Both the position numbers and the translations under genes were made by a program. This document shows, in pieces, positions 35,001-43,020 of a stretch of 64,000 nt of DNA. Location of the stretch: positions 1,054,001-1,118,000 of the forward strand of contig NZ_UYZY01000001.1 in assembly GCF_900626075.1 (NCBI RefSeq), given 5' to 3'. The DNA comes from Clostridium transplantifaecale (GTDB lineage: Bacteria; Bacillota; Clostridia; Lachnospirales; Lachnospiraceae). Below the pieces are notes generated by a model. That model was not told the origin of the DNA and did no database searches. It saw only the letters and a list, made by a program, of their open reading frames with translations. How positions within the stretch are numbered: the stretch's first letter is position 1; every line of letters starts with the position of its first letter.

Positions 35001-36752
35001 GACATCGCTGAGCATATTAAGGGAAGAATAACCGCTCCCGAAATCATCCATGAACACGAGGAACCCGGCTGCCCGAAGTTTGGCAATCACACCTGTAAAA
35101 ATATCATATTCCTCCGCATAGGCGCTTTCCGTAATCTCGATCTCCAGAAGTTTCGGTTCCAGATGATACTTCTCCACCAGGCCCACAAAGCACTCTACCA
35201 CGTCAATTGTATAAATATCTACACGCGATACATTGACGGAGACAGGAACCGGCCGTTTGCCCCGGTCAATCCAGTTTCTTAAATTAATGCAGATTTTTTC
35301 CCACATATGGAGATCAAGACTGGCTATCAGGCCGTTGCTCTCCAACAGCGGAATGAATTCACCGGGGGAAATAACGCCGCGTACCGGATGGATCCATCTG
35401 ACTAACGTTTCCAGACCTACAATTTTTCCGTTCGTCATATTGCACTGCGGCTGGAGATAATAGACAAATTCGTCGTTGTCAAGTGCACGCTGCACCTCAG
35501 AAAGCAGTCGGTGGTTTTCCTCCATCTTTTTCATCATCCGGCTGTCAAAACGGCACACACGCTGAGCATAATTGCCTTTTACAGAGGCCAGGGCAACGGC
35601 CGCCCTGTCATACATGGTGCTGACCGGAATGTCTCTGTCCTCGATCGTATAAAGACCAAAGGCCGGAAGAAAACCGGCATTTTTCCCGTACTGCCTGACA
35701 TATCCCATAATCCCATCCTGCAGACTTAAAAGCACCGATTTGTCGTCCGGCAGGATGATGACAAAATCATCGCCGCCCATATAGCCGGCAAGTCCATGGT
35801 TTTCATCCTCGGCTTTCTTTAGCTGCTCCCCGATATTGATCAGGAACCGATCTCCTTCCGCCTCGCCGTACCACTGGTTAAAAAGTTTGAAATGTTCCAC
35901 ATCAATAGCCATAATACAGTAGGGTCCATGTTGTATTTCCCGCAGGAACCGATCTGCCTCCCTGAAGAATTTGGACCTGTGATACAGGCCCGTGAGTGAA
36001 TCGCGTTCTTCATCTTTTCTGTCCTTCTCCGACAGTTCGAATTCTTTCTTTTTTTGCTCATCAATGTCCTGAATAAAACACATGAGTATCCGGTCGTCGT
36101 ATTCCCCCTGGTTCAGCGGAACTACAATCTGGGCCACCCAGCAGTAACTCCCGTCCGTCCTGAGCTTTCGCAGCTGTTTCTTCAGAATCCGGTCCGCCCC
36201 TTCTTCCTGCAGAGTGTCAAACATCCGGTCCAGGTCCCAGAATTCCAGAAATCCCTCTCTGTCGTCCGGGTGGATCATACCGTCCACCACTTCCTCCATC
36301 ATCCTTTTCAGCGCCCCTTCCTCCGCCGGTATCACATACTTTCCGGACTGGTGGTAAAGGATTTTGTAGGTATCTCTGGTCAGGTTCAATTCAAACAGTT
36401 CATCATAAGCTGAAATGCTTGTCAGATTGTAGAATAAATTCTTATTCACCTCGCGTATCCCGGTGGTCATGACCATGGTGCAGGGGCCGTACCCCGGCCA
36501 GTCAATATTGCCTCCGCTGACTTCCACCCATCTCTGGGTCACTTTATTATATAAGACTCCGCTCTTTGCCTCCTCCCTTGCGGCAGGACAGTCACGGCAG
36601 GGTTCATCCTCCCTGCACATAGCCCGGTAGCATTTCTCACCGCAGCTCAGCCGGGGAAACGTCTGCCTGATCTTATCATTAAAATATACAATTTGGTATT
36701 GGTCGTCAATGATGTAAATCCCCGCGTCCTCTTTATTCGAAATTCTCCCCAT
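32046..36752 (-). CDS. Multi-PAS GGDEF-EAL-GGDEF cyclic-di-GMP protein
   Basis: A 1568-residue cytoplasmic protein with no membrane helix. Order: a PAS domain carrying a cysteine cluster (C37, C41, C46, C52, C55), PAS (about 110-230), GGDEF with motif GGDDF near 327, EAL (about 412-665) whose signature reads GLETLVRW but with intact NVSR, EITES, DDFGSGYSS and EGVET motifs, five or so PAS domains (about 700-1375), and a C-terminal GGDEF with the full IGGDEF motif near 1475. It could both make and break cyclic-di-GMP, gated by many sensory inputs. The cysteine cluster (CYRAM...PCRDCP) resembles those in redox or metal-sensing PAS domains. Monocistronic. Confidence 0.93.
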   Translation of the reverse strand: MGRISNKEDAGIYIIDDQYQIVYFNDKIRQTFPRLSCGEKCYRAMCREDEPCRDCPAAREEAKSGVLYNKVTQRWVEVSGGNIDWPGYGPCTMVMTTGIREVNKNLFYNLTSISAYDELFELNLTRDTYKILYHQSGKYVIPAEEGALKRMMEEVVDGMIHPDDREGFLEFWDLDRMFDTLQEEGADRILKKQLRKLRTDGSYCWVAQIVVPLNQGEYDDRILMCFIQDIDEQKKKEFELSEKDRKDEERDSLTGLYHRSKFFREADRFLREIQHGPYCIMAIDVEHFKLFNQWYGEAEGDRFLINIGEQLKKAEDENHGLAGYMGGDDFVIILPDDKSVLLSLQDGIMGYVRQYGKNAGFLPAFGLYTIEDRDIPVSTMYDRAAVALASVKGNYAQRVCRFDSRMMKKMEENHRLLSEVQRALDNDEFVYYLQPQCNMTNGKIVGLETLVRWIHPVRGVISPGEFIPLLESNGLIASLDLHMWEKICINLRNWIDRGKRPVPVSVNVSRVDIYTIDVVECFVGLVEKYHLEPKLLEIEITESAYAEEYDIFTGVIAKLRAAGFLVFMDDFGSGYSSLNMLSDVKVDVLKIDMKFLKMDDKSEGRAMRILETIINMARFMELRMIAEGVETRAQMEMLLDMGCQYGQGYYFYRPMPIADCEAVMAGEENMDFRGITARTISRMQTRDLMNDDIFSETMLNNILGGIALYDSSDGHAELLRANEQYCKITGANLLELEEKRKNIEENIYREDRGLLIRIFEQAFEDRLKGGEGELRYLKGDGSIMWMHLRAFFMREQDGHRQFYCSVSDITRQKQKEYQLESSQRALAAVVNVAENDRAFMRLAEENRRAAAAIFAQMTPGGMIGGYCEEGFPLYFANSEMVQLLGYDSYEELEAAIGGLVLNTIHPEDREQVEKDIGPEYYAGLEYTTTYRMPKKDGTWFWTLDKGKVVMAEDGRLAIISACTDISETMSAQQQLAERNAALIRQNQELYFLNNDMPGGYHRCARTENFDFLYISNRFLEITGCTREEIRTRFDDKFINMVHPDDRSIVRKCVESLRRNEETYNLEYRIMAKQGYIWVADQSRYMEYGGKAFLQGVVLDITETVELRNRMKLLMKHLPESVSLLTYKDGDISVQILTNGLFGRMGCTREEYEEMLRNGICERAAGNGEEGGLMDHLRWSMRNRGNYQDIIRVAIPERGSVWMSLDVRYIDEGTEGMHFLCICADVSYIREKEQELWLTGTQMESVLRQAEINSWDWDIENNRLTLNRGTDKREAPGGFDAGRSKKVIEGFTQAVEGWEEIPAEYRRDFLEYLSRIYQNKSGESLKHEVPMREKDGSLRWIRVACETIRNGDGKPVKAVGYYVDITEEKKKNVENKADKKALELLRKQKLKLTRMAENDALTGLYNRQTAIPRIKEFLQNMDGETAALIMLDLDNFKLVNDVFGHAYGDSVIAGNAAKLKSFFRQDDIICRIGGDEFLVFCKNICEEVLENKITQVIDEMKTTYENGEQKMTFSVSAGYAMMPDQGKEFDELYQRADIALFAAKTGGRGTFRKYEASMKKIRYELAGRN

Positions 36753-37031
36753 ATTTATCCCACCCTGTTTTCATGCCGTCCTGTTTTCCCGGCATTGATC
36801 TGAACTTAATTATAATCTTTTTTCATCCACCCCGTCAATATTCACAGCATTTTTCTACCATATTTAACCTTTTTCTCTCCAACATCTTCCTTATTTTCTG
36901 TTTTGTATATACAATACCATCTTATTGTCTTTTCTTTTATTGCCTTTCTTTTATCCTCTCTTCATCCGCGCAAAGCTGCCGGGATGGAAAATTCGGAACC
37001 ATTCCTGCATCATAAAAAATCTTCTCACAGC
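36753..37031. other. AT-rich region upstream of the GGDEF-EAL gene, no gene
   Basis: About 280 bases without a convincing reading frame. It holds the perfect palindrome TTGTATATACAA at 36903-36914, which may be an operator or promoter part for the gene at 36752. Nothing else is recognised. Confidence 0.45.
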
Positions 37032-37075
37032 AAAAGAACGCCCGGCCAGAGCTGATATTCAGCAGTGGCCGGGCG
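37032..37075 (-). terminator. Terminator of pheST
   Basis: CGCCCGGCCA and TGGCCGGGCG form a perfect ten-base stem followed by TTCTTTTG on the minus strand. Confidence 0.92.
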
Positions 37076-37088
37076 CATTCCGGTTTTG

Positions 37089-39509
37089 TTAACTTCTGAG
37101 TTCGATTCCAAGTCCCTGAAGACCATTTAGAATCTTATTCATTACCGTATTTACTTCTTTATCTTCCAGGGTGTGATCCTGTGCCCTGAAGGTGATGGAG
37201 TAGGCTATGGATTTGAATCCTGCCGTAATCTGGCTTCCCTCATAGATATCGAAAAGATTGTAGCTTTCCAGAATCTTTCCGCCTCTCTGCTCGATGATTT
37301 CCTCTACCTGGCCTGCCAGGATCTCTTTCTTCATTACCATGCTGATATCTCTTGTCACCGCCGGGTATTTGGCAATTCCGGTGTATTTGTGATCAAAGGA
37401 TGCATAGGGAAGAATCGACGGCATATCAATGACGGCCACATAGGTTTTTTCACCCAGTTTGTAGTTGTCCGCCGCGTCGGGATGAATCTCACCCAGATAT
37501 CCGACTACGGTTCCGTTGTAAATGATTTCCGCCTGACGTCCAGGATGAAGGAAGGGTTTGCCTGCCTCCGGATTGTAGTGCGGTTTTTTCTTCATCTCAA
37601 TTTTGTCGAAGAATTCCTCAACCACGCCCTTCATTGTATAGAAATCCCCGTTGCCGTACATTCCCAGGATGAACTGCTGGCGTTCGTCGGGAAGCTCTGT
37701 CAGAGGAAGCGCTTTCGGCAGGTATATGGTAGCCAGCTCGTATAAGCGGACATCTTTATTTCTTCTGTTATAGTTGGTGGCCAGGGAGGAGAGCATTCCA
37801 TTTAACGGAAGTGTCCTCATAATGCTGAAATCCTCACCCAGCGGATTGGAAATGGTGATAGCCTGCCTGTATCCACTGTCTGCCGGAAGCAGAAGCTTAT
37901 CAAATACCTTCGGGCTCTCAAATGAGTAGGTCATGCTCTGGCTGAAACCGGAGAACTCTGCGATCTCCCTGGCCACTTCCTCCACTCTCAGCTTGAAGGA
38001 AAGTTTTCCTGTCGTCGCTTCACCGGTTGGGAGCGACGTCGGAACCACATCATAACCGTAGAAACGGGCAACCTCCTCGGCCAGATCCGCCATGCGGTGG
38101 ACATCCTGTCTCCAGCTTGGTACAATCACTTCCTGAGTCTCTTTATCAAATTCCAGCTCCACCCGTTTGAAATACTCAATCATGGTCTCCGGGCTGATAT
38201 CGGTTCCCAGAAGCCTGTTAATCTTATCGGGATCAAATTTTACTCTGTTGCCTTCTTTTTTCACCGGATATACGTCGATCATTCCTCCCACTACCTCACC
38301 TGCGCCCAGCTCTTCGATTAACTGGCAGGCGCGGTCGATTGCAGTCTTTGCAGTGTTGGGATCAAGCCCCTTTTCAAATTTTCCGGATGCGTCGGTCCTG
38401 AGGCCGATTCTCTTGGAGGAAAGACGGATATTCGTTCCGTCGAAACATGCAGCCTCGAATACCATGGTTTTTACATCGTCGGTGATCTTGGAGTTCTCAC
38501 CGCCCATGATGCCTGCGATGCCAACCGCCTTCTCGGCGTCGTTGATCATAAGGACACGGCTGTCCAGTTTCCTGTCCTGGCCGTCCAGGGTCTGGAATAC
38601 GTCTCCGTCCTTTGCACATTTCACGATAATCTTATGTCCGCCAATCTGGTCGTAATCAAAGGCGTGCATCGGCTGTCCGTACTCTTCCATCACGTAGTTT
38701 GTGATATCGACAATGTTGTTAATCGGACGTATGCCGCTGGCGGCAAGACGGCGCTGCATCCATACCGGTGACGGGGCAATCTTAATATTTTTTACCATTC
38801 TCGCACAGTATCTCGGGCAGAGTTCCCCATCCTCCACGGATACCTCAAGGTAATCATGGATGTCCTCACCGTTTCCGGATTCCCTGATCACCGGCGCTTT
38901 GAATTCTTTATTGAATGTGGCTGCCGCTTCCCTGGCAATGCCGATTACGCTGTAGCAGTCCACACGGTTGGATGTGATCTCGTACTCAAATACCACGTCA
39001 CGGAGCCCGAGGACTTCCACTGCGTCCGCACCCACCTCGGAATCCTCCGGGAGGATATAAATTCCCGATTCGGGGGCATCCGGGTACATTTCACGGCTGG
39101 AACCCAGTTCTTCGATGGAACACATCATGCCGCAGGACTCGATTCCCCGGAGCTTTCCTTTTTTAATCTTGATTCCCTCTTCCGGAAGCGGACCGCCGTC
39201 ATGGCCTCCGGCCACACGTCCGCCGTCCAGCACAACCGGAACCTTGTCGCCTTCCTTTACATTCGGGGCGCCTGTAACGATCTGAACGGATTCCTCTCCG
39301 ACGTTAACCTGGCAGATAATCAGTTTATCCGCGTCAGGGTGACGTTCAATCTTTGTAATCTGGCCAACCACGATTTTTTCCAGATTTTTGTCTAGGCGCT
39401 CATAGCCTTCCACTTTTGTTCCGCTCATGGTCATGGCGTCGGTATATTCCTGATCCGTCACTTCCAAATCCGGAACATATGCCTTAATCCAGGATAATGC
39501 TGTATTCAT
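37089..39509 (-). CDS. pheT: Phenylalanyl-tRNA synthetase beta subunit
   Basis: A 806-residue subunit of the (alpha-beta)2 PheRS. Domains in order: OB-fold tRNA-binding (IVVGQITKIERHPDADKLIICQVNVG), B3/B4 editing region (ITSNRVDCYSVIGIAREAAA), B5, a catalytic-like core and the C-terminal anticodon-binding FDX-ACB domain (KYPAVTRDISMVMKKEI). It follows pheS by 38 bases, preceded by GAGGAGA, and is under the same T-box. Confidence 0.98.
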   Translation of the reverse strand: MNTALSWIKAYVPDLEVTDQEYTDAMTMSGTKVEGYERLDKNLEKIVVGQITKIERHPDADKLIICQVNVGEESVQIVTGAPNVKEGDKVPVVLDGGRVAGGHDGGPLPEEGIKIKKGKLRGIESCGMMCSIEELGSSREMYPDAPESGIYILPEDSEVGADAVEVLGLRDVVFEYEITSNRVDCYSVIGIAREAAATFNKEFKAPVIRESGNGEDIHDYLEVSVEDGELCPRYCARMVKNIKIAPSPVWMQRRLAASGIRPINNIVDITNYVMEEYGQPMHAFDYDQIGGHKIIVKCAKDGDVFQTLDGQDRKLDSRVLMINDAEKAVGIAGIMGGENSKITDDVKTMVFEAACFDGTNIRLSSKRIGLRTDASGKFEKGLDPNTAKTAIDRACQLIEELGAGEVVGGMIDVYPVKKEGNRVKFDPDKINRLLGTDISPETMIEYFKRVELEFDKETQEVIVPSWRQDVHRMADLAEEVARFYGYDVVPTSLPTGEATTGKLSFKLRVEEVAREIAEFSGFSQSMTYSFESPKVFDKLLLPADSGYRQAITISNPLGEDFSIMRTLPLNGMLSSLATNYNRRNKDVRLYELATIYLPKALPLTELPDERQQFILGMYGNGDFYTMKGVVEEFFDKIEMKKKPHYNPEAGKPFLHPGRQAEIIYNGTVVGYLGEIHPDAADNYKLGEKTYVAVIDMPSILPYASFDHKYTGIAKYPAVTRDISMVMKKEILAGQVEEIIEQRGGKILESYNLFDIYEGSQITAGFKSIAYSITFRAQDHTLEDKEVNTVMNKILNGLQGLGIELRS

Positions 39510-39547
39510 GTCTATCTCCTCTACTCTATCATCGATTCGCTTATTTT

Positions 39548-40567
39548 TTAAAACTGTTTCAGGAAACGGATGTCATTTTCATATAAAAGTCTCATGTCAT
39601 CGATTTCATACTTCAGCAGGGCAATACGCTCCAGGCCCACACCGAACGCAAAACCGGAGTATTCCTCGGAATCAATGCCGCTCATCTCCAGGACGTGAGG
39701 ATGAACCATGCCGCAGCCCAGAATCTCAATCCAGCCGGAACCCTTACAGAAACGGCAGCCGGAACCTCCGCACTTGAAACAGGTTACATCCACCTCGGCG
39801 CTAGGCTCCGTGAACGGGAAATGGTGAGGACGGAACTTTACCTTTGTCTCCGGCCCAAACAGCTCTTTGGCAAACTCCGCCAGCGTTCCCTTTAAATCGG
39901 CAAATGTGATGTTCCTGTCAATGACAAGTCCCTCAATCTGATGGAAGGACGGGGAATGCGTTGCATCCACCTCATCGGAACGGAATACACGTCCCGGCGC
40001 GATCATACGGATCGGCAGTTTACCCTGCTCCATGGAGCGGACCTGGACCGGTGAAGTCTGAGTTCTGAGTACGATATCCTTATTAATATAGAAGGTATCC
40101 TGCTCATCTTTTGCCGGATGGTTTGCAGGAATGTTCAGTTTTTCAAAGTTATATAAGTCGTATTCCACTTCCGGGCCTTCCACTACCTCATAACCCATAC
40201 CCACGAAGATACGCTCCACTTCCTCCAGGGCAATGGTATTGGGATGGCTGTGGCCTACATTACTCTTCTTGGCAGGCAGCGTTACGTCGATCACTTCACG
40301 TTTCATCTGCTCTTCCCTGGCTTTTCTTGCCAGGACGGTCTTTGTCTCCTCCAGCTTTGCCTCAATTAAGGCTCTGGCGTCATTGACCATCTGTCCTACC
40401 TTCGGACGCTCCTCCGGGGAAACTTCCTTCATGCTCTTCAGCACGCTTGTCAGCTCACCTTTTTTTCCAAGATAAGCAACGCGGATATCATTTAACTTTT
40501 CCAGCGCATCGGAAGCTTCAATCTGTTTTAATGCTTCCTCTTTGATTTTTTCTAACTGCTCTCTCAT
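39548..40567 (-). CDS. pheS: Phenylalanyl-tRNA synthetase alpha subunit
   Basis: The 339-residue catalytic subunit. An N-terminal coiled coil (1-85) binds tRNA; the class II core has SHPNTIALEEVERIFVGMGYEV, FRSDEVDATHSPSFHQIEGL (motif 2), FRPHHFPFTEPSAEVD and AFGVGLERIALLKYEIDD (motif 3). AAGGAG lies before the ATG. A T-box leader, followed by the same GC-rich module found in the thrS leader, precedes it. Confidence 0.98.
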   Translation of the reverse strand: MREQLEKIKEEALKQIEASDALEKLNDIRVAYLGKKGELTSVLKSMKEVSPEERPKVGQMVNDARALIEAKLEETKTVLARKAREEQMKREVIDVTLPAKKSNVGHSHPNTIALEEVERIFVGMGYEVVEGPEVEYDLYNFEKLNIPANHPAKDEQDTFYINKDIVLRTQTSPVQVRSMEQGKLPIRMIAPGRVFRSDEVDATHSPSFHQIEGLVIDRNITFADLKGTLAEFAKELFGPETKVKFRPHHFPFTEPSAEVDVTCFKCGGSGCRFCKGSGWIEILGCGMVHPHVLEMSGIDSEEYSGFAFGVGLERIALLKYEIDDMRLLYENDIRFLKQF

Positions 40568-40611
40568 ATTAACTCCTTTTTACGGTATAATAAACAAATA
40601 AGAGTCCGCCT

Positions 40612-40712
40612 TTCCGGACTCTCGCGCCGAACGCGGCCGCTTAGCGGCATATTACATCTTCGCGCGAGTGTGCATCCTGCCCGGAGGGCTTTTTATACCA
40701 TAGGAACTTTCT
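40612..40712. repeat. GC-rich leader module in pheS, third copy of the thrS module
   Basis: The core 40623-40697 matches the two thrS-leader cores at nearly every position, including the GCATATTACATCTTCG block and CCGGAGGGC followed by T5. Flanks match in kind but not sequence: the GAGTCCG/CGGACTC hairpin is shared, and ATACCATAG/CTTATGGTAT replaces ATCATAG/CTATGAT. Confidence 0.85.
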
Positions 40713-40721
40713 TATGGTATA

Positions 40722-41000
40722 AAAAAAACGCTGCATCTCCTCGCAAATACGAAGGGACGAAGCGTTAAGCTCGCGGTACCACCCTGTTTCCTGCCATGGC
40801 AGGCTCTCATCATATGCGTAACGTGCATGACCCGTCACAGCTTACTACATACTATCCGTTCAGCCGTGCAGCTCCGGTGGGAAATTCAAACTCTTATCTG
40901 AACCTGAAGGAACTTTCAGCCGATGATTCCTTCTCTCTGATGGAAAATAAGATTCTACTGACACTTTCGCAGCCTTTTTTATTGAAAATCTATAAACTTA
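40722..41000 (-). ncRNA. T-box riboswitch of pheST
   Basis: T-box core GGGTGGTACCGCG near 40777-40789 on the minus strand. Stem I features AGAGAGAAGGAATC and GGCTGAAAGTTCC are visible, with GAATTTCCCACC as a likely specifier loop containing a Phe codon. The terminator AACGCTTCGTCC / GGAGATGCAGCGTT is followed by eight T residues. Confidence 0.93.
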
Positions 41001-41006
41001 GGTTAT

Positions 41007-41034
41007 ATTTTAGCACATACCTTTGATTTGTCAA
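41007..41034 (-). promoter_or_regulatory. Promoter of the pheST leader
   Basis: TTGACA (41029-41034) and TAAAAT (41007-41012), 16-base spacer, minus strand. The IS110-family element begins within about ten bases upstream. Confidence 0.85.
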
Positions 41035-41076
41035 GTAGTAATGTCCATATTTAGACAATAAGTAATGACCCCCAGT

Positions 41077-41105
41077 TTGTAAATTCGTGGATTTACCTGT
41101 ATACT
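41077..41105 (+). promoter_or_regulatory. Transposase promoter in the IS left end
   Basis: TTGTAA (41077-41082) and TATACT (41100-41105) with a 17-base spacer, 58 bases before the transposase ATG. Confidence 0.75.
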
Positions 41106-41162
41106 AAAGTTTGTTAAGAACAAAGGTAACAGGGATTACCGCATACAAATGGAGGTCATCAA

Positions 41163-42284
41163 ATGAATTATAACACAGTTTACGTAGGAATGGATGTTCA
41201 TAAGGAAAGTTTTTCACTTTGCAGCTTCACAATCGAAGAAGACAAAGCGTCCCATGCCCAGAAAGTCGAATCGGATTACAAACAAGTCCTAAAATATCTC
41301 GAGTTTCTACGTACCATTTACGGAAAGGATGCGTATTTCATATGCGGTTATGAGGCTGGCTGTCTCGGCTTCACTTTATACCATCAGTTAACGGAACATC
41401 ATGTTAACTGCGTAATCCTCGCTCCGACTACCATGTTACAGCAGCGTGGGAAGAAAAAAATCAAAACAGACAAACGCGACGCTGCCCTGATTGGCCGCTG
41501 CCTGGCCCAGCATAATTACAGCCCGGTCCATATCCCCACAGAGCAGGATGAAGAAACCAAGGAATATCTCCGGATGCGAACCGACCACAAGCTGGCGCTT
41601 AAAAAGATAAAGCAGCAGATCCTGGCATTCTGTTTGCGCCATAATTATCGCTATGAGAGAGGCGGCAGCCACTGGACTCAAACCCATATCAAATGGCTCA
41701 GGGCCTTGACCCCGGATGGCCTGTACAAGGAGATTCTCGACGAATATCTGTTGACCTTCGATCATCTCAGCAATAAACTGGAACGTCTTGAACAGCGTAT
41801 TGAGGAGCTTGGGTCCAGGGAGGAAAATGGGGAAGATGTCAAAAAGCTTACCTGTTTACTTGGCGTCAAAACCCAGACCGCCTTGTCTGTCATAGTGGAG
41901 GTTGGAGATTTCAAGCGGTTTGCGACAGCAGACCGGTTTGCATCGTACCTGGGGCTGGTACCAGGCGAAGATTCCAGCGGGGACGGACGCCAGAGGCTTG
42001 GCATCACCAAGGCGGGGAACACCCACGTGCGTCGGTTGCTGGTTGAAGCGGCGCAGAGTTATAGCCGTGGGCAAATCGGATACAAGTCCAGGGAATTAAA
42101 AGCCCGCCAGAGTGGAAATACACCACAGTTGATTGCATACGCAGACAAAGCCAATGAACGTCTAAGGCGGCGCTATTATAAAATGGTGCTTGGACAGAAC
42201 AAGCGCAGCAATGTAGCAAAAACAGCAATCGCAAGGGAACTGGCCTGTTTCATGTGGGGAATGATGACAAATCACATAGCCTGA
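41163..42284 (+). CDS. IS110-family transposase
   Basis: A 373-residue DEDD-type recombinase. The RuvC-like N-terminal domain shows the catalytic residues in context: VGMDVHKE (Asp11), GYEAG (Glu) and KTDKRDA (Asp). A coiled-coil linker follows (about 190-225), then the C-terminal Tnp domain (LTCLLGVKTQTALSVIVEVGDF) with the serine-containing EDSSGDGRQRLGITKAGN block and HVRRLLVEAA. Length and motifs are intact, so it may be active. GGAGG lies before the ATG. Members use an RNA encoded in the non-coding end of the element to pick donor and target sites. Confidence 0.95.
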   Translation: MNYNTVYVGMDVHKESFSLCSFTIEEDKASHAQKVESDYKQVLKYLEFLRTIYGKDAYFICGYEAGCLGFTLYHQLTEHHVNCVILAPTTMLQQRGKKKIKTDKRDAALIGRCLAQHNYSPVHIPTEQDEETKEYLRMRTDHKLALKKIKQQILAFCLRHNYRYERGGSHWTQTHIKWLRALTPDGLYKEILDEYLLTFDHLSNKLERLEQRIEELGSREENGEDVKKLTCLLGVKTQTALSVIVEVGDFKRFATADRFASYLGLVPGEDSSGDGRQRLGITKAGNTHVRRLLVEAAQSYSRGQIGYKSRELKARQSGNTPQLIAYADKANERLRRRYYKMVLGQNKRSNVAKTAIARELACFMWGMMTNHIA

Positions 42285-42693
42285 TGCGGGTACAGCACCG
42301 TGCGGCTCCGGTCAAGGCTGCTGCGCACCGCCTGCGGCGTCAGGGCCCTGACAGTAACCGCCCGCTACTGTAGCGGGTAAACAAGCCGATGTAAGCTGGC
42401 CAGTGCCACATACATCTGGCCACAATCCAAAGTAACAACTGAAGACATCTTGAAAGGGTTTCGGCCATTTCAAGGTTTGGGCTATCTACGCCTCAACTAT
42501 GTTGGCACAAATATCAGTGATCCACGCATTTAGACGGTAGAGCCCACGGCGGACCATTGACCTGTAGGTAACCAATCCACGTATATCAGAGTGGCCAATG
42601 CCGGGAACTGACACTCCGAAGCTCTTTCCAGATGTCTTCAGAAACAAAAAATAAAAGTTTGTGGTGATGTTCCGCAATTTACACTTGACAAAA
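42285..42693 (+). ncRNA. Structured 3' tail of the IS, candidate bridge RNA
   Basis: No gene is present in these 409 bases. A 17-base hairpin CCCGCTACTGTAGCGGG lies at 42361-42377. A long-range inverted repeat pairs 42438-42458 (ACTGAAGACATCT...) with 42622-42642 (...AGATGTCTTCAGA), matching at 18 of 21 bases and closing a segment of about 205 bases that contains further hairpins (CTTGAAA/TTTCAAG). The place and size fit a bridge RNA of an IS1111-type element. This is inference; target-binding loops were not identified. Confidence 0.55.
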
Positions 42694-42711
42694 GTCATTA
42701 CATATCAGTTG

Positions 42712-42860
42712 AGATGCGAGGACGCGTCTGTAAGATGGCGGACGGGGTGGTGGGATTGTTGGATGGGTCTTCAGTCCCGGTTGGTAGGGTGTGGTGAGGG
42801 GGAAGGAAGGTTGTCGGCGGGACTGAAGACTCAGGGAAAGTTCTGCCCCGTCCGTCAGCT
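42712..42860. repeat. Nested palindromic repeat, copy 3 (short form)
   Basis: Outer arms GGCGGACGGGGTGG (about 42737-42750) and CTGCCCCGTCCGTC (about 42843-42856) enclose the inner pair GTCTTCAGTCCCG (42767-42779) and CGGGACTGAAGAC (42818-42830). The left end TTGAGATGC matches copy 1. It abuts the right end of the IS and forms the left half of a composite with copy 4. Confidence 0.85.
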
Positions 42861-43020
42861 TCAGAAGCTAATTGTCTTTTTCGTCAAGTAAGGGGGAGGG
42901 TATTGTCGCGGCCACTATCTGGATGTGATGCCTATACAGTTTGACGTAATCTCAGACGGCATCGAAAGGAACCTGGTGGCCGAGACTATATTCCATTCCA
43001 CAAAGAAATAGAACAAATTA

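Larger units (their letters stand above)
41045..42703 (+). mobile_element. IS110-family insertion sequence (IS1111-like layout)
   Basis: A complete-looking element of about 1.66 kb. Subterminal inverted repeats are GTAATGAC at 41062-41069 and GTCATTAC at 42694-42701, with further matching TGTAAATT inside. It has a short 5' flank (about 100 bases), one transposase gene and a long structured 3' flank (about 415 bases), the layout of the IS1111 subgroup. Ends are approximate because the family leaves no simple target duplication. It lies between the pheST promoter and repeat copy 3. Confidence 0.85.

Noticed and set aside
36753..37031. Small + strand frame with many aromatic residues (36773-37015)
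   Set aside because: No ribosome site, low-complexity AT-rich composition and no family pattern.
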